NCBI RefSeq assembly: GCF_027922365.1
Contig: NZ_BSFN01000007.1
Location: 1-64,000, forward strand
Source: Pseudomonas turukhanskensis
Lineage (GTDB): Bacteria; Pseudomonadota; Gammaproteobacteria; Pseudomonadales; Pseudomonadaceae
DNA length: 64,000 nucleotides
Direction of reading: 5' to 3'
The notes under the pieces were generated by a model. It was not told the DNA's origin. It saw only the letters and a list, made by a program, of their open reading frames with translations, and did no database searches. Positions 36,879 to 45,991 of this stretch are shown here, piece after piece. The position numbers were made by a program, and so were the translations under genes. Within the stretch, counting starts at the first letter, position 1. Each line of letters begins with the position of its first letter.

Positions 36879-37463
36879 ATGAGCGCCATCACCATTACTG
36901 AAGCTGCCCACGATTATCTAGCCGATCTGCTGAGCAAGCAGAGCACGCCCGGTATCGGCATCCGCATCTTCATTACCCAGCCGGGTACCCAATACGCCGA
37001 AACCTGTATTGCCTACTGCAAGCCAGGCGAAGAAAAACCTGAAGACCACGCCGTAGGGCTGAAAAGCTTTACCGCTTATATCGACGCCTTCAGCGAAGCC
37101 TTTCTGGAAGACGCCGTGGTCGACTACGCCACCGACCGTATGGGCGGCCAGCTGACCATCAAGGCGCCGAACGCCAAAGTGCCGATGGTGAACGAAGACA
37201 GCCCGGTCAACGAGCGCATCAGCTACTACCTGCAAACCGAGATCAATCCGGGGCTGGCCAGCCACGGCGGCGAAGTGAGCCTGATCGACGTGGTGGAAGA
37301 CGGTATTGCGGTGCTCAAGTTTGGCGGTGGTTGCCAAGGCTGCGGGCAGGTCGACCTGACGTTGAAAGAGGGCATCGAGAAAACCCTGCTCGAACGCATT
37401 CCCGAACTCAAAGGCGTGCGTGACGTGACTGACCATACCAACAAGGAAAACGCTTACTACTAA
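36879..37463 (+). CDS. Fe-S biogenesis protein NfuA
   Basis: The 194-residue protein has an N-terminal A-type-like domain ([19 protein letters not shown]) lacking the ligand cysteines and a C-terminal Nfu domain with C152-x-x-C155 (GGCQGCGQ). The dimer holds a [4Fe-4S] cluster through these cysteines and delivers it to targets under oxidative stress or iron limitation. GAGGAG precedes the ATG at 36879. A strong terminator follows at 37490-37516. Confidence 0.97.
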   Translation: MSAITITEAAHDYLADLLSKQSTPGIGIRIFITQPGTQYAETCIAYCKPGEEKPEDHAVGLKSFTAYIDAFSEAFLEDAVVDYATDRMGGQLTIKAPNAKVPMVNEDSPVNERISYYLQTEINPGLASHGGEVSLIDVVEDGIAVLKFGGGCQGCGQVDLTLKEGIEKTLLERIPELKGVRDVTDHTNKENAYY

Positions 37464-37489
37464 GCGCGTTCAGTTGGCTTCAGTTGGCA

Positions 37490-37516
37490 AAAAGGCGACC
37501 TTCGGGTCGCCTTTTT
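37490..37516 (+). terminator. Rho-independent terminator after nfuA
   Basis: Stem AAAGGCGACC / GGTCGCCTTT with a TTCG tetraloop and a T6 tail. It is a textbook hairpin. Confidence 0.95.
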
Positions 37517-37543
37517 TATGCCTGTCTGGGAGGGCCTGTTCCA

Positions 37544-37567
37544 GGAATCGAGACTTCAGCCTCGATG
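37544..37567. repeat. REP-like element, TCGAGRCT family
   Basis: GAATCGAGACTTCAGCCTCGATG, an imperfect inverted repeat with the same core as 98-151 and 6095-6116, lies between the nfuA terminator and the end of the MFS gene. Confidence 0.5.
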
Positions 37568-37576
37568 CTTTGGACC

Positions 37577-38746
37577 TTAAACCGCCACAGCGGATCTGCG
37601 GGCCGGCAGCAACATCAGCAACGCAATCGCCACCAGTGGCAACACACCCATGTTGATCGCCGCCCACCCGAGCCCGGTGATCAACGCGCCGGAGGCAAAC
37701 GAGGCGCAGGCCGCCACCGATCCATTCACCAGTTCCATCAAGCCCTGCGCCTGGCCGCGTTCGCCGGCAACATGCCCTTCGGCAAGCAGCGTGGTGCCGG
37801 CGATGAGTGCCAGGTTCCAGCCCAGGCCGAGCAGAAACGAGCTGATGAGAAAGTGCGTATGGCTCAGCCCCAGCAATGCCACCACGGCACTGGCCAGCAG
37901 AATGCTGCCGCCCAGTACCGCTACCCGGCGACTGCCGAGGCGATCTACCAGCGGCCCGGCAACAAAAGCGGGCAGGAACATACCGAGCATGTGCCACTGA
38001 ATGACCCCGGCGCTGGTCGCCACATCAAAGCCGCAAAAGCTCATGGCCAAGGGCGTGGCGTTCATCACCAGAATCATCAGGCCATGACCGATCGCGGTGG
38101 TGGCGATGGCGGCGCGCACCAGCGGCCGTGCCAACAGTTCACGCATTGCCGCCAGCCCGGGTTTGCCAGGCGCCGGTGCGGCGCCTTCGCGCAGTTGGCT
38201 GACCAGCAGCAGGCCCAGGGCCGCCAACGCCGCAATCATCAGGTAGGCGCCCATGTACGGCGTGCTCAACGCGCTGCGTGACCACAGCGCCAGGCTCGGC
38301 GCGATCAGTGCCGCCACCACACCGCCGCCAATCACACAGGCGGTGGCGCGGCCTTTCTGCTGTTCGTCCACAGCTTCCAGTGCAGCGAAGCGGTAATACA
38401 TCGCTGAGGCCTGGTACGCGCCGATGGGTAGGGCGCCGAGGCAGAACAGCGCGAAGTCGCCAATGCCCACCCCCAACGCGCAGATCAACCCGCCGACCAC
38501 GCCACTGCCAGCGCCCAGCATCAGCCCCGGTCGACGGCCATGGCGTTGCATAAACAGCGACAACGGTTGCACCGCGAGCAGGTTGCCCATCACCAGCAAT
38601 GCCAGGGGCAGGGTGGCCAGCACATTGCTGGGCGCCAATTGCAGGCCCACCAGGGAGGTAAGGGTGATGCCGATCAGCGAGCAGGACCAGTACAGGGCTT
38701 GACCGGCAAACAGCAGGCGAACGGAAGCATTGCGCAGCAGCAACAT
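37577..38746 (-). CDS. MFS transporter
   Basis: The 389-residue inner-membrane protein has about twelve hydrophobic helices and the MFS loop motif (MQRHGRRPGLMLGAG) between helices 2 and 3. It is a secondary exporter or importer of the drug/metabolite class; nothing in the sequence or neighbours fixes the substrate. The first residues MLLLRNASVRLLFAGQALYW fit a cytoplasmic N-terminus entering helix 1. Confidence 0.88.
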   Translation of the reverse strand: MLLLRNASVRLLFAGQALYWSCSLIGITLTSLVGLQLAPSNVLATLPLALLVMGNLLAVQPLSLFMQRHGRRPGLMLGAGSGVVGGLICALGVGIGDFALFCLGALPIGAYQASAMYYRFAALEAVDEQQKGRATACVIGGGVVAALIAPSLALWSRSALSTPYMGAYLMIAALAALGLLLVSQLREGAAPAPGKPGLAAMRELLARPLVRAAIATTAIGHGLMILVMNATPLAMSFCGFDVATSAGVIQWHMLGMFLPAFVAGPLVDRLGSRRVAVLGGSILLASAVVALLGLSHTHFLISSFLLGLGWNLALIAGTTLLAEGHVAGERGQAQGLMELVNGSVAACASFASGALITGLGWAAINMGVLPLVAIALLMLLPARRSAVAV

Positions 38747-38807
38747 GATGGCGCCTCGTAAAGGTTGGGGGCAGTCAGCTGAGCGCGGGCGCGCTCAGCT
38801 GGGTGGA

Positions 38808-39056
38808 TTAACGTGCGTTAACACAGCCTTCGGGTTTCAGCACGCGTTCGGTTGATGCGGGGTTGTTCACCAGTTTGGCGGCTGGCCGACGCGGGCGTTG
38901 CAGCAGTTCACCACCGCAGTTAGGGCATGCGCCTTCGAGATGGGTTTCGGCGCAGTCGACGCAGAAGGTGCATTCAAAGGTGCAGATGCGTGCGTCTACC
39001 GAGTCGGGCGGCAGGTCGCGGTCGCAGCATTCGCAGTTGGGGCGCAGTTCAAGCAT
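38808..39056 (-). CDS. DUF1272 zinc-binding protein
   Basis: The 82-residue protein has the DUF1272 pattern: MLELRPNCECCDRDLP, then CTFECTFCVDCAE, then CPNCGGEL. Four CxxC-type pairs suggest two zinc sites. The C-terminal tail is basic and unstructured. No catalytic role is known. It is divided from the GlxA-type regulator gene upstream by only 25 bp on the same strand, so the two may be co-transcribed. Confidence 0.85.
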   Translation of the reverse strand: MLELRPNCECCDRDLPPDSVDARICTFECTFCVDCAETHLEGACPNCGGELLQRPRRPAAKLVNNPASTERVLKPEGCVNAR

Positions 39057-39081
39057 GGCGTGTTCCTTCTCGCAGGCGTGG

Positions 39082-40095
39082 TTAGCTAAAGCGTTGGGCG
39101 TATTCCTGGGGGCTTACCGCCAGGTGTTTATGAAAGGTACGGCGCAGGTTCTCCGGGTGGCCGAAGCCGGTCAGGCGCGCCACGGTGCTGATCGAGGCCT
39201 GGGCGTCTTGCAGCAACGTGCGAGCCGCTTCAAGGCGCAGGCGTTCGACATAGCGCCCGGGACCCATGCCCATTTCCTGAGTAAATACCCGCGAAAGGGT
39301 ACGCGGCGTCAGCTTGGCCTGTTGCGCCAGCGTTTGCAGCGACAGATCAGCCCCAAGGTTGGCTGGCAGCCAATCCAGCAACGCGGCCAGGCGCGGTACG
39401 CGGCTGGGCTCGGGCGTCAGCAGGGCGCTGAATTGGGTCTGGCCACCGGGCCGGCGCAGGAACATCACCAGGCGCCGGGCGACGCTCAGGGCGATAGCAC
39501 GGCCCAGGTCGGCCTCAACCAGTGCCAGGGCCAGGTCGATGCCGGCAGTGACGCCGGCCGAGGTGAAGACGTGGCTATCGCCATCCTGATTGCGTGGGTC
39601 GTAGGTGTGCAGACGATCGCTTTCGATCCGTACGTTGGGAAAACAATCACGCAGTTCATCGACATCGGCCCAGTGCGTGGTGGCCTGGCGGCCGTTCAGT
39701 ACGCCGGCCTGGGCAAGAATCAGGGCGCCGGAGCAGATGGAACCGAGACGCCGCACCTGGGGTTCAGCAGCGTGCAGCCAGGCCAGCAGCTCGGTTTCCT
39801 GCATTTGCGCGTTCACCCCCAGCCCGCCAGGCACCAACAAAGTGTCCAGATGCGCCGGGTTCAGTTCTCGCCACGGCCGGTCCACGCACAAGCGCAGGCC
39901 GGCAGAGGTGGCTACGGGAGTGTGGTGGGCGCCTATCAGCAGCAAGTCGTAAAACGCCGGCAAGCCTTGGCGTTCGCGCTCGACATTGGCTGAGGCAAAC
40001 ACCTGCATGGGGCCGGTAACGTCAAGGCTCATCACCTGCGGGTATATCAGGCAAGCGACGGTGCGCAGGGGTTCGGCCGGGAAGGGTTTGGACAT
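39082..40095 (-). CDS. GlxA-type transcriptional regulator (DJ-1/PfpI + AraC HTH)
   Basis: The 337-residue protein has an N-terminal class-I-amidotransferase-like DJ-1/PfpI domain, with IYPQVMSLDVTGPMQVF and the elbow cysteine in GSICSGALILAQAG. A C-terminal AraC-type double HTH follows (LTPRTLSRVFTQEMGMGPGRYVERLRLEAAR; IARL-type second helix TVARLTGFGHPENLRRTFHKH). Such regulators sense small nitrogen compounds in Pseudomonas; the ligand here is unknown. The start ATG at 40095 is preferred over an in-frame TTG two codons earlier. Confidence 0.92.
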   Translation of the reverse strand: MSKPFPAEPLRTVACLIYPQVMSLDVTGPMQVFASANVERERQGLPAFYDLLLIGAHHTPVATSAGLRLCVDRPWRELNPAHLDTLLVPGGLGVNAQMQETELLAWLHAAEPQVRRLGSICSGALILAQAGVLNGRQATTHWADVDELRDCFPNVRIESDRLHTYDPRNQDGDSHVFTSAGVTAGIDLALALVEADLGRAIALSVARRLVMFLRRPGGQTQFSALLTPEPSRVPRLAALLDWLPANLGADLSLQTLAQQAKLTPRTLSRVFTQEMGMGPGRYVERLRLEAARTLLQDAQASISTVARLTGFGHPENLRRTFHKHLAVSPQEYAQRFS

Positions 40096-40209
40096 GGGCA
40101 AGGCATCTGGGGAAATCGATGGCCTATTCTGTCGCGCGAAGCTGTTGGCAACAATGACAATAAGCCCACAGATCTTGCCATGTCAGGTAGAAATCGCGGC
40201 CGTCTAGCC

Positions 40210-41319
40210 TTACGGGGTGGGCGATAACTGCTCGAGAAACCGCATGAGCGTCACTTCTTCCTCGCGCAGCCCTTTTCGGGTTCGAGGTTTACCCAGGTTG
40301 GCGAGTTCGCCGGCGATAAAGTGATCGAGCACGGCGGGGTGCACGTAGCACTTGCGGCAGATGGCCGGAGTGTTGCCCAGCTGGCTGGCGACATCCTTGA
40401 TGACTTCGTTGATCACGCGCTTTTGCTCGGTCACCGAGCGTTCTTCTGCCGGTAGGCGCCGCAATTGGTCCAGTGCCAGGGCGGTGCCGGCCCAGGTGCG
40501 GTAGTCCTTGGCGGTAAAGTCGCTGCCGCTTTGTTTCTGCAGATACTGGTTAATATCCGAGGAGGTCACTACTCGGCGCTGCTGATCGTCGTCCAGATAC
40601 TGAAACAGGTGCTGTCCCGGCAGCTCCAGGCAGCGGCGGATAATGCGCGCCAGCCGCGGGTGTTGCAGGCTGACCTGGTGCTCGACGCCGCTCTTGCCGC
40701 GAAACTGAAAACGGATGCCGGCACCTTTTACCTCGACATGGCGGTTGCGCAAGGTGGTCAGGCCGAACGATTTGTTGTCGCGGGCGTATTGGGTGTTGCC
40801 TACCCGAATCAGCGTGGAATCCAGCAGCGCGACGACTGTGGCGACCACTTTGTCATGGCCCAGGCCTGGCAACTGCAGGTGTTCTTCTGTGCGTGTGCGC
40901 AGCTTGGGCAGGGCACGGCCGAACTCCAGCAGGCGCTCGTATTTGTCGGCATCGCGAATTTCCCGCCAGCGCGGGTGGTAGCGGTACTGTTTACGGCCGC
41001 GGGCATCGCGCCCGGTGGCTTGCAGGTGGCCTTTTGGGTCGGGACAGATCCACACGTCCTGATAGGCCGGTGGAATGGCCAGCTTGTTGATGCGCTGAAT
41101 TTCGTCGGCGTCGCGGATGCGCTCGCCGTCGAGATCAAAATAGGCGAATTTGCCGCGCAGCTTGCGACGCTTGAAGCCCGGTTGGCTGTCGTCCACGTAG
41201 TGCAGGTCGGGCGGTAAGGTGGGGCACAAAAGCGTGCCGGTATCCACGCCTTCGTCATCAGGCAGCGGGCGCTTGCCTTTGGCCAGCGGCAGTACTTCGG
41301 GTTGGATGGCGCTGGTCAT
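40210..41319 (-). CDS. DNA topoisomerase IB
   Basis: The 369-residue poxvirus-like type IB topoisomerase relaxes supercoils through a 3'-phosphotyrosyl intermediate. Visible are the N-terminal domain (QPGFKRRKLRGKFAYFDLDG; IPPAYQDVWICPD), LIRVGNTQYARDNKSFGLTTL, the catalytic FTAKDYRTWAGT, and the tyrosine in RKCYVHP, where the usual serine is cysteine. The start at 41319 overlaps the stop of the DUF421 gene upstream (ATGA), so the two are translationally coupled. A frame reaching 41358 lies inside that gene and is not used. Confidence 0.95.
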   Translation of the reverse strand: MTSAIQPEVLPLAKGKRPLPDDEGVDTGTLLCPTLPPDLHYVDDSQPGFKRRKLRGKFAYFDLDGERIRDADEIQRINKLAIPPAYQDVWICPDPKGHLQATGRDARGRKQYRYHPRWREIRDADKYERLLEFGRALPKLRTRTEEHLQLPGLGHDKVVATVVALLDSTLIRVGNTQYARDNKSFGLTTLRNRHVEVKGAGIRFQFRGKSGVEHQVSLQHPRLARIIRRCLELPGQHLFQYLDDDQQRRVVTSSDINQYLQKQSGSDFTAKDYRTWAGTALALDQLRRLPAEERSVTEQKRVINEVIKDVASQLGNTPAICRKCYVHPAVLDHFIAGELANLGKPRTRKGLREEEVTLMRFLEQLSPTP

Positions 41320-42014
41320 GACGGGGCGTACCTCTGGCTGCTGATTGCTTCGCTCCACTCTTCATGCTTGCAGCGGGAGCAGGGACCGCCGCCGCCAGCT
41401 TGCAGCTCTGTGGTTTTGCCGCAGCAGGTACAGGCATACAAACCGGCAGCCGGCACCTGGCGATACTGCTGGCGCAGAGGGCTGGGCAGCACGGACAGGC
41501 CAGGGCGCACCTGGTCTTCGGGCTGAAAATACAGGCTGACGTCCCCGTTCACTTCCATGATCCCGATGCGCACTTGGCCCAGGTGCTCCACGCCCTTTTG
41601 CCGTAGCTCCATAAAGAACTCGTCGGTGGAGATGTTCTTGCGTTCCAGATTCGGCACGTCGCACACGCCATCTTCGATGATCACTGCGGGTTTGCCTTCC
41701 AGCCAGTCACCGAAACGTGGCATGCGCTCCATGGCATAGGTGGTGACGCGGTACATCACCAGCAGGGTGAGAAACACCATGGCTACCGGCAACAACGGCA
41801 CATCGTCATAGAAGGTGACATCGCCCGCCGCCGAGCCCAGGGTGAGAATTACCACCAGTTCGAACAGCGACAATTGGCGCACACCGCGGCGCCCGGAAAT
41901 CTTCAGAAAGCTGAACACCACCAGGTACGCAAAGAGCGTGCGCAAGGTGACTTCAAAGAGAAACTGCAGGGGCAGTTTGTCGATCAGCATCCGCTGCCAA
42001 TCGAAGGCGGTCAT
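41316..42014 (-). CDS. YetF-like DUF421 membrane protein with C-terminal zinc ribbon
   Basis: The 232-residue protein has three N-terminal membrane helices (LRTLFAYLVVFSFL; SLFELVVILTLGSAAGDVT; LLPVAMVFLTLLVMYRV) and the YetF soluble domain (GKPAVIIEDGV; NISTDEFFMELRQKGVE). An added C-terminal tail, about residues 194-220, has CTCCG and CSRC pairs that look like a zinc ribbon. DUF421 proteins have a loose link to spore or membrane stress in other bacteria and are unassigned here. It overlaps the topoisomerase IB gene by 4 bp. Confidence 0.85.
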   Translation of the reverse strand: MTAFDWQRMLIDKLPLQFLFEVTLRTLFAYLVVFSFLKISGRRGVRQLSLFELVVILTLGSAAGDVTFYDDVPLLPVAMVFLTLLVMYRVTTYAMERMPRFGDWLEGKPAVIIEDGVCDVPNLERKNISTDEFFMELRQKGVEHLGQVRIGIMEVNGDVSLYFQPEDQVRPGLSVLPSPLRQQYRQVPAAGLYACTCCGKTTELQAGGGGPCSRCKHEEWSEAISSQRYAPS

Positions 42015-42133
42015 GGGCGATGGCTCAGGAGTAAAGGCATGGGGCGTGCTACCTGTCAGGTGTTGAAGGTAGACGGCGGGACAGGCGGTTAGGTTCGGTG
42101 TTTTTCATGCGCGTTCAGCGCTGGCCAAAACGA

Positions 42134-42161
42134 CTGCGGGCAGCTTGAAGGCTGCCCGCAG
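42134..42161 (-). terminator. Hairpin terminator after the 89-residue protein gene
   Basis: Perfect 11-bp stem CTGCGGGCAGC / GCTGCCCGCAG with a 6-base loop. Read on the minus strand it is followed by TCGTTTT. It lies 20 bp past the stop codon of the 42181-42450 gene. Confidence 0.75.
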
Positions 42162-42180
42162 GGTGTTGCATGGAATTCGC

Positions 42181-42450
42181 TTACGCAGTCATCTTCCATG
42201 GCTCCAGGTCATAACCCTGCTGGTTCAATTCGGCCCGCGACTGTTCAAGCAGGCGCTGCAGTTCAGCTGGGTTGGTGAACGCGCTGGGGGACACCTGAGT
42301 GCGGCCCAACAGACGGGTATTGGTACGGTCAATTACCGAAAAATTCACTTCACCGGTGCCATCTTGTGGCGCCCAGGCGACGCATTGGAACGGTTGAAAA
42401 GCGCGGTGAGCAATCAACAAGGCTTCGTTAACACGGAGCGGGGTATTCAT
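42181..42450 (-). CDS. Conserved small protein of unknown function
   Basis: The 89-residue soluble protein begins MNTPLRVNEALLIAHRAFQPFQCVAWAPQ. A beta-strand region (GEVNFSVIDRTNTRLLGRTQ) and a helix rich in Gln/Glu/Leu (LQRLLEQSRAELNQQGYDL) follow. I do not recognise the family. The start at 42450 has GGAG about ten bases upstream and is followed by a good terminator, which supports a real gene. A longer frame to 42630 would run into another terminator hairpin and is not used. Confidence 0.7.
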   Translation of the reverse strand: MNTPLRVNEALLIAHRAFQPFQCVAWAPQDGTGEVNFSVIDRTNTRLLGRTQVSPSAFTNPAELQRLLEQSRAELNQQGYDLEPWKMTA

Positions 42451-42616
42451 GGGGTTGTTTCTCCGATGGGTCCCAACAGTAAGCGGCCGCTGGAGCGAGT
42501 CTTCGCTACTGTGGCCTTCAGGGTGTTGATGGCCGCACCTGACCCTTGAGTCACAATAAAGTCGCTGATTAGCAGAAATAAGTCGCAAATCTGATAAAAG
42601 CGCCAGGTTTTTCAAC

Positions 42617-42641
42617 AAAAAGCCCCGCATGGCGGGGCTTT
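42617..42641 (-). terminator. Rho-independent terminator after the catalase-like gene
   Basis: Stem AAAGCCCCGC / GCGGGGCTTT with a short CAT-type loop. On the minus strand it is followed by TTTTTGTTG. It lies 21 bp after the stop of the 42662-43795 gene. Confidence 0.85.
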
Positions 42642-42661
42642 GGAAGGGCTACTACGGTTTT

Positions 42662-43795
42662 TTATTGAGCGTTGCGCTCGTGGCGGTAGGCGCTTACGGC
42701 TTCATATACGGCTTTACGCAGGCGGTTGATGCCGCCTAACGGACGATGCTCGGGCAATGCGTGCCAGGGGTTGAACGACTGGTTGTCGCAAGCAATGGTC
42801 TGCTCGGTGCTGTCGAAATCCTGTGCCGGCACCTTGATGGTGGCGACGGTTTCGAACGGCGAGATGGCTTCGCTCCACTGGATGCTCGTGTCTTCCAGCG
42901 GCATGTAGTGGTCGGGGTTTTGCCGTTGCACTTGCAACTCGAAGCAGGCCGGCATGCGGTCCAGCGACAGCTGCTGGTACAGCGCGTCATGCAGGAAGTT
43001 TGGCATGTCGGTATTCACCGCTGGCAGTGTGTAAGCCGGGCAGCGCTCCGGTGCGGGCACCACGCGGTATTTGATGTTGTGCGGGCCAAATTTGAACGGC
43101 GCTACGGAGTCGTAGGTGGTGGCGACCGGGCTGTTCGGGGCCGGTGCCAGTGTCTTAAGGGCGATGGTCAGGTGGCGAATCTGCCACGTGCGCGGGTCCA
43201 GGCTGGGGAAAAAGGCGAGTACTTTTTTGCCGTCGGCCTGGGCCTTGAAGTTGCTCTGGTATTCAGCCACGTCGCTGACGAAAAACGACGGGTGATTGAA
43301 CATCACAAAATCCTGTTCACCGGCAACGGCGGGCGAGTTCATCAGCTTGGCGCCCGGCACGTCGAACAGCTTGATCGCCATGCCGCGGGCGTCGCGGACA
43401 CGGTCGAACTGCGGATAGGCGTTGCCGTTGGATAAACGCATCAGCGCTTGCCAGGTTTTGCCAGGTTCGCTGAAAACCCCCTGACGCAGCTCCCCGTTCA
43501 ATTCGGGCAGCACGGTGACTTCGGCTTTCACGCAGCCGTGAGCCTTGGCGTGGGCGTCACGCAGGACGCGAGTCTGATCTTTGTGTTGCTCCACCACGCG
43601 AATGGCATCTTCGATAATGCCGCGGGTCATGGCTGCTTCGCCGGGCGGAATCTGCTCCTGGGCAGACACCGGGCCTGAGAATTTCCAGGCGTAATACAGC
43701 TCGGCGATGCCCCAGCCACCCAGGCCGACCACGGCCAGAAATAACACCAGTTTGCCAAGTAGACGGCCAAGCCAGAGCCAGAAACGTTTGAGCAT
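42662..43795 (-). CDS. Membrane-anchored catalase-family protein
   Basis: The 377-residue protein has one N-terminal membrane helix (about residues 11-35) and a short catalase-like heme domain. RDAHAKAHGCVKAEVTVLPEL has the distal histidine, ALMRLSNGNAYPQFDRVRDARGMAIKLFDV is the conserved core, and FNPWHALPEHRPLGGINRLRKAVYEA carries the end of the core. It is shorter than true catalases and belongs to the catalase-related or SrpA-like group, which often act as peroxidases. The gene is 60 bp downstream of a di-heme cytochrome gene on the same strand, and the two probably work together in the periplasm. Confidence 0.87.
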   Translation of the reverse strand: MLKRFWLWLGRLLGKLVLFLAVVGLGGWGIAELYYAWKFSGPVSAQEQIPPGEAAMTRGIIEDAIRVVEQHKDQTRVLRDAHAKAHGCVKAEVTVLPELNGELRQGVFSEPGKTWQALMRLSNGNAYPQFDRVRDARGMAIKLFDVPGAKLMNSPAVAGEQDFVMFNHPSFFVSDVAEYQSNFKAQADGKKVLAFFPSLDPRTWQIRHLTIALKTLAPAPNSPVATTYDSVAPFKFGPHNIKYRVVPAPERCPAYTLPAVNTDMPNFLHDALYQQLSLDRMPACFELQVQRQNPDHYMPLEDTSIQWSEAISPFETVATIKVPAQDFDSTEQTIACDNQSFNPWHALPEHRPLGGINRLRKAVYEAVSAYRHERNAQ

Positions 43796-43855
43796 GTAGC
43801 GAATCCTTGTGAAGTCGGTGGCTAAGCCGGGCAGGGGCGCCCGGCGTCCCTGTCG

Positions 43856-45751
43856 TTACTTACTGGCCTGAGTGGCGATGCTCTGGCAACTCGGGCCGGG
43901 GTTCCACGGCGCGGGCGTAACAGGCTGCAATTGGCTTTCCAGTGCCGGGTTGCCCAGCACCTTGAGGTATTCGATCAGCGCTAGCCGTTCGTTGGGCTGC
44001 AGGCCGCGCCCGATCACACCTTGCTGCCGGCAACCGTCGCGGAATTCATGACCCTGGTTGCTGTTGCCGGTGATGCTGGTTTTAAACAGGAACCCACCAT
44101 CGAATTTCTCGCTGCGGTAGCCCGCGCGTTCCGGGTCGTACTCGTGGTTGCCGACCCAGAACTCTGCACGGCGCTCGTACACCGGCGACAGCAGCTCGAA
44201 CAAGGTCGGTACCGAGCCGTTGTGCAGGAAGGGCGGCGTCGCCCAGATGCCATCAAGCGGTCGCGCCTTGTAGCCACGCTTTTCCTGCACGCCGATGGGC
44301 AGACCGTAGCCGTCCATTTTCCAGCGCTCTTCACCGCTGATGCCGGCATCCTGATACGCGCGGTTCTCTACGTACGCGGTGATATAGGCCAGGCCCTTGG
44401 CGCTGGAAATGCTACGGAAATTCAGGTCTTCCAGCTTGCCGTCGAACAGCTTCACGCCTAGGCCGCTCAACTGCTCCTTGCTCCAGCCGAGCTTGCTGAT
44501 GTTGAAGCGGTGGTCGGCGATGTTGTCGGCGGTGGTGGGGTCGGTGCCGACAATGCTGACCGGCACGATGCGCATACGCCATTCCGGGTCGCGGCTGGGG
44601 GCCAGGCGTTTATCCGGCGCCTTGGGGTCGGGCGCGTGGCAGTAGGCGCAATTTTCCTGGTACAGCGCATGGCCACGGCTGGCCAGCTCGATATTGACCT
44701 TGCCCAGCACTGGCTCCGGCCACGCTGGCGGCTTGAGCTGTTTGAGGGTTTCTTCCAGGGTGTAAAGATCACGCACCCGCACGGTGGAGGCGTAGCGCTC
44801 GGCTTCCGGCACACGGCCCTGGTTGTTCTCGAACAGTTTTACCGAAGCGCCGACACCCAAGGCTTCGCCGATATTGCGCGCCATTGGCTGCATGGCCGAG
44901 CCGTTCCACTGTACCCAGTCGAATTTCCAGATATCCCACAACTGCGGGTAGCTCACCGGTGCATTGCCCATGCGGTAGTTGCTGGGGTCGATGGCATCGC
45001 CAAATACGGTGTTGGCAATTCGGCCAAAGGCGTCGGTGCGGCCAAACCCTTCTTCGGTGGGGTACAGGCCGCGGTGGGTGTCGTTCCAGGCTTGGGAGAG
45101 CAGGCGGTCGAGCGTCACCTTCAGGTCGGTGCGCAATTGTTCGCGGCCTTCGGGGTATTTGCTGCCCAGCACGGTCTTGGCAAAGCGGTTGAATTTGAGC
45201 GGGTTGTAGTAGGTAAAGGCCAGGCTCATGCCCAAGGCTTGGCCGAAACTGCCGCCTTTCAGCGTGGGCACTGTGGAGGCCAGCGAATGCAGCGCAGCGC
45301 CACCGTCGATACGCACTGCCTGCCCTTTGAAACGCAGCTCGCCGGTATGGCAGGCCGCGCAGCTGATATCCAGCAATTGCACGCCGGTTTCATCTTCTTC
45401 GTGGCGAGCAAAACCCACCGGCAAATTGCCGGGGTTCAAGGCGGTAGGTTTTTGATTGGGCTCGGTTAGAAAACCGAAGCGGGCCAGGTACTCGGGGGCG
45501 GCAAATTTGGCGTCGGAGAAGGGCAATTCCAGCGCCGTAAACCACTCATAGCGCATGCCTTTAACTTCGGTGCCTTGCGGGGTGTAGTAGTAGGTTTGCC
45601 GAGCCTCGGGGGTCCACTGTTCCAGATAGTGCAACTGGCTGGGCTGTTCATAGCCTGGCAGGTTGGGGTTGGCGATGTAATACAACACGACGGCGAGCAG
45701 CGCCAGAACGGCGAGCACCACCAGAAGCAAGACTCGCTTCACAACCTTCAT
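43856..45751 (-). CDS. Di-heme cytochrome c, RoxA-like / peroxidase-like
   Basis: The 631-residue protein has an N-terminal membrane anchor (VLLLVVLAVLALLAVVLYYIA, residues 7-27) and two covalent heme sites, C131-AACH and C368-AYCH. A long domain between and after them includes GDAIDPSNYRMGNAPVSYPQLWD and PLDGIWATPPFLHNGSVPTLFELL, a segment shared by MauG-like di-heme peroxidases and rubber oxygenase RoxA. It should be exported and act on an unknown organic or peroxide substrate. Read with the downstream catalase-like gene, an oxidative periplasmic module is likely. Confidence 0.85.
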   Translation of the reverse strand: MKVVKRVLLLVVLAVLALLAVVLYYIANPNLPGYEQPSQLHYLEQWTPEARQTYYYTPQGTEVKGMRYEWFTALELPFSDAKFAAPEYLARFGFLTEPNQKPTALNPGNLPVGFARHEEDETGVQLLDISCAACHTGELRFKGQAVRIDGGAALHSLASTVPTLKGGSFGQALGMSLAFTYYNPLKFNRFAKTVLGSKYPEGREQLRTDLKVTLDRLLSQAWNDTHRGLYPTEEGFGRTDAFGRIANTVFGDAIDPSNYRMGNAPVSYPQLWDIWKFDWVQWNGSAMQPMARNIGEALGVGASVKLFENNQGRVPEAERYASTVRVRDLYTLEETLKQLKPPAWPEPVLGKVNIELASRGHALYQENCAYCHAPDPKAPDKRLAPSRDPEWRMRIVPVSIVGTDPTTADNIADHRFNISKLGWSKEQLSGLGVKLFDGKLEDLNFRSISSAKGLAYITAYVENRAYQDAGISGEERWKMDGYGLPIGVQEKRGYKARPLDGIWATPPFLHNGSVPTLFELLSPVYERRAEFWVGNHEYDPERAGYRSEKFDGGFLFKTSITGNSNQGHEFRDGCRQQGVIGRGLQPNERLALIEYLKVLGNPALESQLQPVTPAPWNPGPSCQSIATQASK

Positions 45752-45991
45752 GGGAACAGTCCTTGTGCGTTTTTTGTTGGCTGAGCGTTTATGCCAAGCA
45801 AACGCAGGAATGGCAAGAAGCTAATCACCTATTGTTCTTATGGAATCGGGAACTTTTTTAATAGGCATACGGCACTGCTTATAAGAAAAGCATCCAACCA
45901 GCGTCAAAAAACTTGCTAGGGTTCAAACAGGGGCCGAAAACGCTTGTTTTTAATCGGAAAAAATATAACGGACATCAGGGAGCAGAACGCC

